From assembly GCA_030734395.1 (NCBI GenBank), contig JAUZTG010000015.1, forward strand, positions 62,001 to 126,000: 64,000 nucleotides of DNA, given 5' to 3'. The DNA comes from Sarocladium kiliense. Its lineage: Eukaryota; Ascomycota; Sordariomycetes; Hypocreales; Sarocladiaceae. This document shows, piece by piece, positions 54,641 through 64,000 of the stretch (position 1 is its first letter; each line of letters begins with the position of its first letter). Both the position numbers and the translations under genes were made by a program. Below the pieces are notes generated by a model. The model was not told the DNA's origin. It did not search any database and saw nothing but the letters and a program-made list of their open reading frames with translations.

Positions 54641-57040
54641 ATGCCCATCAAGCCCCAAGACTCGACTTCTTCCTCTGTCGGCACGGCACCGCTGCCCCCC
54701 AAGCGACGTCGGACTGGCGTCGATCTCGCTTGTGACGTCTGTAGGCGCAAGAAGATCCGAGTAAGCTTGTCCACCCCCACTAGTCTCCAAGCTGACCAAC
54801 GTCGTCCTCTTCTTTGCCGAGCAAGTTGCTGATGCATCTTTTACGTAGTGTGAAGGCAGCAAGCCGTCCTGTTCATCATGCGGCAGGGCTGGAGTTGTTT
54901 GCAACTACTCTGAGCGAGGGCTGATCGAAGCCGAGAATGCACGGGACGCGTCCACGTTGCAGATGCTGCGTAGCTTGCCATCCCCAGAAGCCGACCGACT
55001 GCTCGAAACTATCCGTACAAATGAAGAAGAGGATTCCTTCACAGCCAGCCCTTCACTTACTGCCGTACTATGGAGTCACCTGTCACCGACTCGAAATAAG
55101 TTCGAGTTCGAGCTCATGGTTCGACATCCCATCTCGTATCCAGCATTGTTCCCACTTGATGCCGCATCTCTTCCTCTCGAGTTTCTCCTACGACCGTCTA
55201 GAATCCTTGTAACGCGACAGGACCCTAATAGGTCAGTCATTCCGAGCCATTAGCCAAGTGTAGCCATCAATGTGGGTTCGTGATAGACAGACAGGCGAGG
55301 TCTAGATCGAAAACCGCAAGACAACGTCAGGGCATCGAATTGCTAACGTCTCGTAGCTTCTCTCCGAATCAGTCCCCGTCAGATCACATCTCGACCGAAG
55401 TCAGACTTGGATATTTCCCAACAAGGCCCCTCGTGGACCATAGGCTTCGAGCTCTCCAAATCCACCACTGGACAAACGTGCACGTGAATAACGCGCTTGC
55501 TGCCAGCATTCTGTCGCTATACATTGAAACTGACTACCAGAGCCTTCCAATGTTCAACCTTGACCTGTTCCTTGATGATCTCATTTCAAACAAGCCCTAC
55601 TTTTGCTCGAAATTGTTGGTCAATAGTCTTTTCAGCTGGATATGTGTAAGCCGCTCCGCCCTCCCTGAAGTACAGTTTTGCCGCGTTTGCTAAAGTTCCG
55701 TTGTCGTGGTAGCAATCGTATTCTTCAATCAACCCAGATGCCTCTGAACTGGCCACCCAGTTCTTTTCCGAAGCACAGACTTTGATCTGTGACGGACCAC
55801 AGCTCGTGACTTTGACGGCTGTTTCCGCTCTGCAGTTTTTAAGCTTAGCCGCCATCAGTTATGGGCACAATCGTCTCGGCTTGGAGTATCTCCAGAAAGG
55901 AGTCGCTATTGGCACAGATATGGGGCTGTTCGGCCGCGGGTCTGGGAATGAGACGGCGAGCACATGGTTGGGCAATGAGGATGATTGGCGAAGAAGTGCT
56001 TCGTACACAGCTTGGGGTGTTCATAATTGGGTTTCGTAAGTACTTAGAAGACCCGGTAGTGGGCGTGCATGTGGCCGCTAAAACACAAGGGGCAGACTTT
56101 ACAGCTTTCGCTATCGACTGGACGAGATCATGCCACCACCAAGGATACCAATGCCAGGATCTCTTGACGCTGGGCCGCCAAAAGAGAGAATTGAGGCCCA
56201 GGAAGTCAGCCTTCACACCAAGATCTTCAAGGCGTCCTGCGAGCTGTGGGTTCTCAGCTACGACCTTCGACGGGCACGCCAACAAGCCGCTACAACTAAC
56301 GCAGACTTCCTTACTGAAGTACAGGATATCTTTTTACGGTACCTGAGCTGGGCAGCTTCGTTACCATTAAATCTAGTTCGGAGCGACCAGAGCAATCACG
56401 CGGTTGCTATGATGCAGTATTTAACCAATCATTCAGTGGAACAAAGTCACAGCTAAAGCAAAACAGTATCTACTTCCACATCATGATCGTCGACATGTTC
56501 AGAGAGGTCTCGAATAGGTCGGATGATGAACCGTTCCAGATGCATTCTTTCGAGACGAGACGGATCTTCCCACGAGCTATCTACACTGCGTCAGTCAACC
56601 AGTTGAAGCGCCTACTCCTCGCCTACCGAACCTTCTTCCAAATAGCGAACCTCTCCATCCTCCTACAACCAGTTCTCATCTATGTTGGCAATGCCGCTCT
56701 CCTAGCTGCTGACGAGATGGAGCAGCCAGAGAGTCAGTTCTACCTGAGGGTTTGCTTGGCTGGACTGAAGGATCTATACGGCAGCTATCGCCAAGCATGG
56801 GGCATGATGAAGGGTCTTCTGAGCATGTCTTTGAAACACGGTGCTATGGAGCCAGACGAAGCGGGGCGAATTATGAGGGAGATGATGGTGCTGGGACAGC
56901 ATCACAAGGATCCTGGTGAAACGAAGTCGAGCTCGATGATGGATTTGGAACTTGCGACTACGGACCCTTCTGCAGCACAGGTCAACCGCGTTGCTGAGCA
57001 ATTCGATGCCTTGATGCTGACAGCTAAGTTCAGGGAGTAA
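54641..57040 (+). CDS. Zn2Cys6 transcription factor, nirA-like family (regulator 3)
   Basis: Exon 1 ends LACDVCRRKKIR at a GTAAGC donor, and exon 2 starts CEGSKPSCSSCGRAGVVCNY, giving a complete zinc cluster. Following exons read FPTRPLVDHRLRALQIHHW, FCSKLLVNSLFSWIC, TLTAVSALQFLSLAAISYG, TAWGVHNWVS and, after phase-2 introns, HIYFHIMIVDMFREV and LSILLQPVLIYVGNAALLA. All joins keep frame with GT-AG introns, so the gene looks intact. The start at 54641 (MPIKPQDS) is preferred over in-frame ATGs at 54578 and 54608. It is divergent from regulator 2. The family link to nitrate regulator nirA is structural only. Confidence 0.83.
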
Positions 57041-57101
57041 GAATGGGACGTACAGGTGGGATGGTCATCTTACAACGAGATAGAAGCTGGCAAAAACCCT
57101 G

Positions 57102-57103
<2 letters not shown>

Positions 57104-57138
<35 letters not shown>
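57104..57138 (+). repeat. Poly(A) tract, 35 nt
   Basis: An uninterrupted run of 35 A lies about 65 bp after the stop of regulator 3. It could be a simple microsatellite or the tail of an inserted retrocopy; no element is recognised next to it. Confidence 0.9.
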
Positions 57139-57139
<1 letters not shown>

Positions 57140-57439
57140 AACGGGGAGTATATGGAAGGGTTTTGGCTGGATGACAATAATGATAGCAATGCACCCGACT
57201 GTCCACAGGATTGGACAAGGTCAAAAGCAACAAGGAATATTATACAAGCGTTAATGCTGTTGCAGATGCAGGGCCAGAGACAACAAGATAGCCTAAAGGT
57301 TTTCGTATTTTATTTGACTATCGTTTCCCCTTTACTTAGAATGACTATAAGTATAGGGTTCTATAATAGCCCGCTTATACTTGAGCCGCGTACTTCGCAC
57401 TTTCGTTTTGCCGAAACGAGTCCCGCGCATAAGGTGTGG

Positions 57440-57790
57440 TGGTTATCTTCTCCCTGACGACTGGAAAGCAAACCCTCTGACCGTCGGCGACCTTCGTGAG
57501 ACCTGGCTTCAGGAGCGCCCAGCTTTCCTCGCATACTTGTCGGCTTGTTCTACTGGAAGGAACTAAGGAGCAGGTCTTTGGGCTGAAGCTACCTACTCGT
57601 CGGTGCCTTTTAGCTGGTTGGTTTCCGATATGTCGTTCCGACACTGTATCAAACCCCGTATTGTGTCGATATGGCCACCGTGCTATACTAGACACTGCGT
57701 GATGACAACATGACGAACCAAGCTGTCAGCCATGTTCTTTATCCTGCGATTCGGAAGCTGCGCGATGGCAGCTTCAGGGATGGGTGTTAA
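57440..57790 (+). pseudogene. CHAT-domain (TPR-CHAT) relic
   Basis: The + strand encodes LLPDDWKANPLTVGDLRETW and FLAYLSACSTGRN, the hallmark strand and catalytic-cysteine region of CHAT proteases. After frame changes it has a LAGW segment and, at the end, NMTNQAVSHVLYPAIRKLRD, which matches the closing helix of fungal CHAT domains. Stops and shifts separate the parts, and no TPR region remains upstream. It is a decayed end of a TPR-CHAT surveillance-type gene. Confidence 0.55.
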
Positions 57791-58317
57791 CTATTTGGAA
57801 CAGGTGTATCGACTTTGCATCAACTTTGGGCGAGTTGTGTGAGCGGAAAACTCCTTTTCTCCATCGATCTGAGTTCCAATGAGTCCCTTGCTAAGAAGCT
57901 AGGTACATATACCGTGTGTGTTATTATGGAATTGCTACTGTGTGGCCGCACTAACAAAAAGCTTTATCCAACCTTTAGTCCGTACGATAGCGCTGTCTCT
58001 GACGAAGCAATGGCCCTGTCCCTGCTAAAAATAGATCGGGTGTCCTCGGCAGAAGCCGTGATCTGGGGTCATCCTTGAGAAGGCACACGATATGCTGGGC
58101 CAATCATAAGCCAGGCAGATGGAGCTCTATTGACGGCTAAGCGCAAGTACTCGTTCCCATCCACAATGATATATATGACACTTCAAGCTACGCTATAAGG
58201 AATAGATGCTGAGCTAACCCCTCCTACTCCCTGCTTTCCCCAGAGTCTCCGTGACAGGACCATTTGCTGCTCCTCTAATCTTTGACCTTAGTGACTGTGA
58301 TTTGGAACCCTTCAGTG
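57791..58317. other. Intergenic
   Basis: No gene is recognised. The phrase CCCTGCTAAAAATA at about 58020 also occurs at 47706, hinting at a shared old repeat. Confidence 0.35.
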
Positions 58318-59399
58318 CTAGTCTATAATAATGGGATAATCAGCCGATCCATCCTGCTTCTTCCCTCCCCCGAGTACTTGCCTGCCTTTTGTCCTCTTTC
58401 GCCCCCTCTCAAGCTGTCGCCTTCCTTTACCTCGTTGCTTCCGAATTGTTTCGATCAATGGCCTCAAAGCAGCCCTTATCGAGACTGGACGTCTCTCCAA
58501 GTCCGTGACCCAGCCATCACAAGAGCTCTCAACCATATAGTCAACCAGACGGCCCCATGGGTATAGGGAAGGCTTCGAGAGGTTCGTGTAGACCATAATT
58601 CCGCCCTGCTGATCAACCACACGTGCAAACATGCTCGCTAGCTTCTTTGGACCAGGAACACGCAGACTTGTTCCGAGGACGAGAAGGACGTCCGGCCCGG
58701 CCGCCAAGTCCCTGTTGATGATCTCCGCAATTGCTTCTCCATTGCTGTGGTCAGCATCCAGTAACGCGATGTCTGGTAGGAGGCAGCCGATCGAGGTTGG
58801 CCGTAGACCTTTGTCCATTCTCTTTTGGCGTGACAACCGGCATTCCGGACAAGGCAGGTCATCTGCGGCGTGTACAGAGGCCTCGTATTCGTTCCAGTCG
58901 AACGCATTGCGGCGGAGCTGACACCGTAAGTGGGAAAGAGAGCCGTGAAGAGGGATGCAGTCCGCTTTGGTGTCGATGTCCGTATAGAGGCCCGCCTTAA
59001 CTTCAAGCATGTCGATGTTCTGGGTGTAGCACCGGAGAAGTTGGCCCCTGTCTCGTACAGTACGAATGAACTGATGCGTCGCAGTCGGCTCCGCTTGAGT
59101 GGCTCGCTAGCGAAGCTCCAAGGCGACTGACAGGAGCCTGGCTCTGTCAACAGGGTTCCTGAGAGCATCATTGCCGAAGACATCTCCCTTCTTATACAAC
59201 CCATTCTTTGAGCGAAAGTCCTGCAGCAGTTAGAAAATATGCTGTGATGTTGGATATGGAAACAAACCGGGATGTTCGCCACCGTGCTGACACCAGCGCC
59301 CATGATCACCACCACATTCATTGCCGAGCTGAGAATTACGGCGATGCGTTGTAAGGCATCATCGCAGCCAGAATCAAGATGCAGCACATTCTGAGTCAT
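58318..59399 (-). pseudogene. Sirtuin (Sir2/Hst-like NAD-dependent deacylase) with one in-frame stop
   Basis: Exon 59399-59268 joins exon 59220-58318 via a 47-nt intron. The sirtuin core is clear: VVVIMGAGVSTVANIPDFRS, THQFIRTVRDRGQLL, CYTQNIDMLE, PLHGSL (catalytic His) and LLVLGTSLRVPGPKKL. A basic tail (GRRQLERGRKRTKGR) follows. Sirtuins of this type remove acyl groups from histones and other proteins using NAD. A TAG at 59109-59107 interrupts the frame between LELR and RATQAEPTATHQFI; both sides are in the same frame. The first zinc CxxC reads LRCQLR, so its second Cys is Arg, while CPEC is kept. It is probably an inactive or recently decaying gene; base-call error or readthrough cannot be excluded. 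Confidence 0.85.
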
Positions 59400-59506
59400 C
59401 GCGGTTGCCTTCGTGATATACGTGTAGTGATGTTTGCGTGTGGCTAGACCAGAATGGGAAATAGAGGAGGAAGTTGGAGCTACATGTCGTGGAGGGGCAC
59501 AACCAT

Positions 59507-59513
59507 CTTTATA
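59507..59513 (-). promoter_or_regulatory. TATA box of the sirtuin gene
   Basis: The minus strand reads TATAAAG about 110 bp upstream of the ATG at 59399. Confidence 0.45.
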
Positions 59514-60468
59514 CTCGGGAGAGAGCAATGAAAGCAATCACCTGACACACTATACATCGAACAGTATTTACGAGCTTACTCCGCCTCAAGGCAGACTACG
59601 TACGGTGTCAGAGGCCCAGCGATAGGGGCGCAAAGGGCAGCGTTTCAAGTGCACCAACAAGTCACCTTGTCTCTGCGAAGGATGGGATTGGATACCTGCA
59701 AGGGGCATGGGTGTGTTCTCTCCCGATACTTAAGAAGGTCCGACTGCCCCCCTTGAGCGGTTATCACCTCTCTTCGTTCCTTCATACACGGCTTCCACCC
59801 ATTCGCAAGATCTTCTACACCACGCCCCGTTATCCAGATATGAATACCACCGATTGAAACAATTCAGAAGCCTCTGCTACGAGGTACGAATGGAGTTTCT
59901 TGTTAGACGCCCATCCACCTGGAAGTCCGACCGAAGCAAACAGTCCTACTCAAGAGGTGCCCCAGTGTGCATTTCCTTATAATCTGCGGCCAAGATGCGA
60001 CAAAGTCAAGACTGGGACATGGAAAGTCAAGGAATCAGGATCGTGGAAGGACATTATAAGGAATGCTGGGCGTACATCTTACAGAAGACGAAGGACGAAA
60101 GGGCGCTCTCAAGCGGGACACCGACCAGGGGATTTGTTGGGCATCCGAGACGCTACCAACGGGACCGCTCTAAAGGCAGCAGGCCACTGCCTGGTCGTCA
60201 TCTTACGGTTGAGGATTTCCAGCGGGCATTCTACGGCCATCGACGGGATGGCTCCCCAGCGTTTGGCCATTTGCCTGGAGGTCAAGACCTTCGCCATGAC
60301 ACAGAGGTGCTCGAGAAGTAGTCCACGAATGCGCTCAAGCTATATACAGTCTCTCGCTTATGCTTCCACCACATAGATGTCCGAGATACAGTACTTAGGC
60401 AACCTTTCGGTGAGCTCGAGAACGCCAGACCCTGTAGCCCTATACATTTCTTCTACAATCGTCATTTT
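59514..60468. other. Intergenic, overlapping open frames
   Basis: Two overlapping + strand frames (59900-60376, 59995-60321) contain protein-like pieces (FPYNLRPRCDKVKTGTWKV, HLTVEDFQRAFYGHRRDG), perhaps exons of an unknown or decayed gene. No consistent splice model was found. Confidence 0.3.
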
Positions 60469-60801
60469 ATGATGTACACTTTACTGATCTGTGCTTTGGC
60501 GATGCTGAGCAGTTCAGCCATAAGCGAGAGCGCTGGCAGCTCTATTGTTATCCCCAATTCTCGCACCGGAGGAAACAGCACCCGTCCTGGCGGATCCACG
60601 TTCACTGGAAACGCGTGGATCGACGAGATGTATTTATGTGTTCGCAACATAGATAAGGGCAACAGTCTGAGCTACCAGGTCTCTTCAGCTGGGAATCCAC
60701 TGCCATCTTCATTCAGACACACAACATCCTCTAGCACCTCAGCGCAATCCTGCACGTCAATCCCTAAACCAACGAGATGGCTACAGTTCCAACATATTTA
60801 G
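60469..60801 (+). CDS. Small secreted protein, cupin-like start
   Basis: The frame gives 110 aa with a clear signal peptide (MMYTLLICALAMLSSSA). The mature part IVIPNSRTGGNSTRPGGSTF, TGNAWIDEMYLC resembles the first strands of small fungal cupins (a 'FTGxVWxD' type motif). The His-containing barrel strands do not follow. The C-terminal half is Ser/Thr-rich without homology that I see, so the gene may be truncated or continue through an intron I did not find. Confidence 0.4.
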   Translation: MMYTLLICALAMLSSSAISESAGSSIVIPNSRTGGNSTRPGGSTFTGNAWIDEMYLCVRNIDKGNSLSYQVSSAGNPLPSSFRHTTSSSTSAQSCTSIPKPTRWLQFQHI

Positions 60802-61029
60802 CGGATAGCTCGCTAAAGACTCGGTGAGATCGGACCTCCAAGGCCTCAATCATGGCTCGTTGACGCAAACTGCTTTCCTAGCCAGGACAGATGACTACTT
60901 GTGTTAAAGCTTTGCTATAAAGCGCTGCGAGAGACAAAAGAACAACTTTAATAATGAGGGATACAAACCAGGAAGATGTCACCCACGAGGAGGACGAGAC
61001 TTTATACATGGCTCTCCCTAAAGGACCGC
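60802..61029. other. Intergenic
   Basis: Nothing is recognised before the minisatellite. Confidence 0.3.
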
Positions 61030-61425
61030 TTTCGGCCCCCCTGCCAGCAAGACCTTTGCCAACAAGACCTTTGCCATCAAGAACTTTGCCAGCAAGAGCC
61101 ATCCGTTTTGCCCCCCCTGCCAGCAAGACCTTTGCCAACAAGACCCTTGCCAACAAGACCTTTGCCAGCAAGACCTTTGCCAACAAGACCTTTGCCATCA
61201 AGAACTTTGCCAGCAAGAGCCATCCGTTTTGCCCCCCCTGCCAGCAAGACCTTTGCCAACAAGACCCTTGCCAACAAGACCTTTGCCAGCAAGGCCTTTG
61301 CCAACAAGACCTTTGCCAACAAGAACTTTGCCAGCAAGAGCCACCCGCTTTCGGCCCCCTTGCCAGCAAGACCTTTGCCAGCAGGGCCTTTGCCAGCAGG
61401 GCCTTTGCCAGCAGGGCCTAATTTA
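61030..61425 (+). repeat. 15-bp minisatellite AACAAGACCTTTGCC with higher-order units
   Basis: About 25 units of 15 bp are present. Blocks ending in AGCCATCCGTTTTGCCCCCC recur about 120 bp apart (near 61098 and 61218), so the array also has a higher-order period. Because 15 is divisible by three, all frames stay open on both strands, giving long low-complexity open frames that are not genes. Confidence 0.92.
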
Positions 61426-61931
61426 TTTATTCATTATTTATTAATTCATAGACTGTCCCAGCCACCTACCGGTAGCTATATAGCGTATGTGAGGCCGCCC
61501 ACCTTCGACTCTCAGGTCTGACTTCCACCCCACCATGAAATATCCTGCTGGCCACAGGCTGTTCACATATCGAGGATCGTCTTCCTGTCTGCCCCCTGGT
61601 GGGCAGCCTCTTCCTGGTTTGTATCTACAGCTATTGAAATCGTTCTGCGTCTCTGACTTGTCCGGCCCTCTAACAGGCAACGGTCTTACTGGCAGGGGGG
61701 CCGAAAGTGATTGCTGACAGGGGGCCGAAAGCGGCCGCCACCATGACGTCACAGGTGGAACAGTCCTCCAGTGCATTCAGTCGAGGCCAATCGAGACCAA
61801 AGTGTACCACCATCAAGAGTTGAGAACAGCCTCACTGGCGGTGCCGCAGCGTACCAGGAATGGCCAGTAAGGGCTTGGTTTCAGCGTATCATGCTGGGGA
61901 ACAGACGGGCCACATTCCAACTGCGATTTGA
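61426..61931. other. Intergenic
   Basis: Short pieces of the minisatellite motif (CAGGGGGCCGAAAG) occur near 61690-61730. No gene is recognised. Confidence 0.35.
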
Positions 61932-62306
61932 CTAGGACCCCGAAATAGATTAGATTGTGAACATTCGAAGCGTCCTGAGAACGACGAACATGATGCCTCA
62001 GTCTCAGGGGATGGCGCTCAGAGCAATGACGATCCCGACGGAGATGGTGAACAGTCCGCACGCCGCAGGAACAACGGACCTCACGCCCTAGTCCGGGGTG
62101 ATAGCGGCCAACGCAACAAAGTCACACCTTCCAGAGGCTTCACGTCCGAGGAAAATCAAGTCTTCATCAAATTAAAGGGCCATAAGGATATTCGGTGGTC
62201 AGAGATTACTACGGAGTTCAACAAAAACTTCCCTGAGCGGAAGCGGTCACAAGGGTGTCTCCAGGTGCACTATTCCACGAAACTCAAGAAATGCAACGTA
62301 CTTTGA
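61932..62306 (+). pseudogene. Myb/SANT-like domain exon, 5' end missing
   Basis: A frame without an ATG runs from 61932 to a stop at 62306. It holds an acidic, Asp/Gly/Ser-rich part and then GFTSEENQVFIKLKGHKDIR, WSEITTEFNKNFPERKRSQG and LQVHYSTKLKKC. The spacing of the aromatic residues and the 'Q..Y.TKLK' end match the single Myb/SANT domain common in fungal regulators. Upstream a stop precedes the frame, so a first exon is either spliced in from further left or lost. It is called a partial gene. Confidence 0.6.
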
Positions 62307-63018
62307 GGAAAACTCGATTAGACAGCCCTGTATGTATCCGAATAGCGCAATGATCATAATATGTTTTCTTGCACTACTCGCTAGGTTGTTACAGTTTGAG
62401 GAATCATGCATTTGTACGCATGCCCTAGAAAGCCGCCTTAGAAATAGCTCTGGTCTGGAAGTGGCCTAGCTCCTTCCAATGCTCAGAGACAAGGAAAGAG
62501 AGAACGTCACCTATTCCAGCATCCTCCATTACAGTCCATAGCGTACAGGATTCTCAGTGACAAGGAAAGAAATGCTGAAGCCTGTTCGAGCCTCCTGTAG
62601 CTGCTTTGCAATATGTTCGAGCGCTTTCTATCCTCACTCATCCACAAAAAGGGCGGTGGTACCCAACCATTGACCAATATGTATTGCCCCGATGGGACCA
62701 GGCCATCCTACCAGAATTTGCGGAAGTTGGCCTGGGTATATGTCCGAGAGATGCAGCAGCGAGTGATTGGTGGATGGAAATGCGAGGTTGCTCGTCGTCA
62801 TCTTGGGCCCCCTCCGAAAGATCGATCTGCATTCGTTCAATATGTGAGAAAGCAGGCCGCAAAAAATGTATTCCTTTCTCGGTGTTGCGTAGTCCATGTA
62901 GTTATGTGGAATCTCTCCTTGTACCACTCTTTAGTGAGGCAAACAAGAGTTTAAACAAACCGTCCTTATGACTTCGGTATCAAAATTCTGTGTACGCAGC
63001 CAGGGAGCGCGGCGTCTG
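62307..63018. other. Intergenic, unassigned frames
   Basis: Two overlapping + strand frames at 62606-62971 have no recognisable domain. Nothing else is seen. Confidence 0.3.
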
Positions 63019-64000
63019 TTAGTCCCCTTCCTCAGTATTTGTGACACCATCTGCACTACGGAGGAGTCTGACCACCGCCTTGTGTTCAGCCGCCACGGCG
63101 AGCAGCAGAGTAGTTCGATTCCACTCATCCACCAGCTCCGTAGCAATGCCTCTCGCTTCAAGCAATGTCTTGACTACCGTGGCATGGCCATTCTGTGCTG
63201 CTAGGTGAAGCGGAGTTGATCCAGTCGTAATATTGACGTCCCTAGCAAGCACCAGCTCCACTTTGTTAGAGATGTTGGGTGCTGTCCATAACACTGACGT
63301 ATGACCAGATTTGATCGCTTCGACCTCGGCACCTTTAAGGTGTTTAAGAGCCTCTGCTACATCAAGCAATGTGATCCCGTCCGGGTTTATCGAAGGTACC
63401 GGAGAGCCCACAAAACTAAGTCCCGAATCATCGTTCACAGAAAATAAGAGCTTTGCAATCTCCTTGTCATCAAAACATAACCCGTAAAAGACCGACTTTT
63501 GGAGAAAGACACGCCTTGAGTTCACGTCAACAGCATTTGTAGCGAGAAGTCGCCTCACTATTGGCTCGTGTCCTTTCTCAGCAGCAGATGAAAGAGGTGT
63601 CCGACCTTCTTTATCCCTGGAGTCCGCACTACAACCACGATTAAGTAAAAGATCTATAACATGCTCGTGTCCATTATGTGATGCTGCATGCAGAGGTGAC
63701 CATCCATTGCGATCCGTAACCGTGAGGTCGGCCCCTTTTTTGAGAAGCACGTCAACAACCTCAAAGCACCCATTAGCGCAGGCGACGCCGAGAGGTGACC
63801 TTCCGAAACTGCTGCTCTCATTCGCGCTTTGTTCAGTGGCCAGAGCAATTGCCACCTCGTTCAAGTGGAGCTTTATTGCGTAATAGAGCGGACCAGGTGG
63901 GATGGCCTCGGTTTCTTTGTCCCCTCGCCCTACTTCCGGTGGCTCGATCCACGATCTCCAAGCTTCCCAATTAGGATTGTTCAGGTCGAGAAATTTGACG
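63019..64000 (-). CDS. Ankyrin-repeat protein, C-terminal part (runs off the window)
   Basis: The minus-strand frame is open from the window edge at 64000 to the stop at 63019, 327 codons with no start inside. It contains about six ankyrin repeats: SPLGVACANGCFEVVDVLLK, GWSPLHAASHNGHEHVIDLL, RTPLSSAAEKGHEPIVRRLL, a diverged middle, STPLHLAAQNGHATVVKTLL and NRTTLLLAVAAEHKAVVRLL. Upstream residues (LDLNNPNWEAWRSWIE) are typical of the linker between a NACHT ATPase and ankyrins, so this is probably the sensor end of a second fungal NLR. The N-terminal domains lie outside. Confidence 0.85.
   Translation of the reverse strand, partial: VKFLDLNNPNWEAWRSWIEPPEVGRGDKETEAIPPGPLYYAIKLHLNEVAIALATEQSANESSSFGRSPLGVACANGCFEVVDVLLKKGADLTVTDRNGWSPLHAASHNGHEHVIDLLLNRGCSADSRDKEGRTPLSSAAEKGHEPIVRRLLATNAVDVNSRRVFLQKSVFYGLCFDDKEIAKLLFSVNDDSGLSFVGSPVPSINPDGITLLDVAEALKHLKGAEVEAIKSGHTSVLWTAPNISNKVELVLARDVNITTGSTPLHLAAQNGHATVVKTLLEARGIATELVDEWNRTTLLLAVAAEHKAVVRLLRSADGVTNTEEGD

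Noticed and set aside
59900..60376. 158-aa and 108-aa overlapping frames as genes
   Set aside because: Protein-like pieces occur in both, but no splice model joins them and no domain is recognised.
61030..61425. Long open frames on both strands (up to about 180 aa) through the 15-bp repeat
   Set aside because: The unit length is divisible by three and lacks stops in most frames; composition is purely that of the repeat.
1..64000. Biosynthetic gene cluster or Starship-type giant element
   Set aside because: No PKS, NRPS, terpene synthase or tyrosine-recombinase captain gene was found, despite several regulators.

Overview
The window looks like nuclear DNA of a filamentous ascomycete (Pezizomycotina, probably Sordariomycetes). 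Most genes carry several 45-65 nt GT-AG introns. The gene families are typical of that group: a WOPR regulator, a LaeA-like methyltransferase, nirA-type Zn2Cys6 regulators, a fungal NACHT NLR and a Tad-clade LINE. Gene density is moderate and repeats are frequent, as in accessory or rapidly evolving chromosome regions. Species assignment is inference.

Layout. 1-14 kb: a small Cys-rich ORF, a squalene epoxidase (erg1-like), an ABC-transporter relic, a five-exon Goodbye-like/NACHT NLR, an F-box-like/DUF7730-type protein, two convergent unknown genes and a nine-exon LaeA-like methyltransferase. 14-28 kb: small unknown genes, a WOPR regulator with an apparent 1-nt frameshift, a C2H2 protein, a 30-residue CxxC/CxxC peptide, disordered proteins and a multi-pass membrane protein. 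27.8-33.1 kb: a LINE with both ORFs, cut off inside RNase H. 34.9-57 kb: five loci of one nirA-like Zn2Cys6 family (three apparently complete, one orphan 5' exon, one pseudogene), broken up by a second LINE fragment and by a degenerate array (40.2-47.1 kb) of a unit carrying a MADS-like gene and a basic 314-aa protein gene. 57.4-64 kb: a CHAT-domain relic, a sirtuin gene interrupted by one in-frame stop, a small secreted protein, a large 15-bp minisatellite, a Myb/SANT exon and the 3' part of an ankyrin protein that leaves the window.

How it fits together. There is no biosynthetic gene cluster. The common theme is regulation (LaeA-like, WOPR, sirtuin, zinc-cluster, C2H2, MADS-like and Myb-like proteins) and self/non-self surveillance genes or their debris (NACHT NLR, TPR, CHAT, ankyrin, deaminase-like fragment). 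Many pieces are frameshifted, truncated or duplicated, and at least eight different minisatellites lie between them. The most unusual structure is the array of MADS-like/314-aa units. All calls come from reading the sequence; no database search was run.
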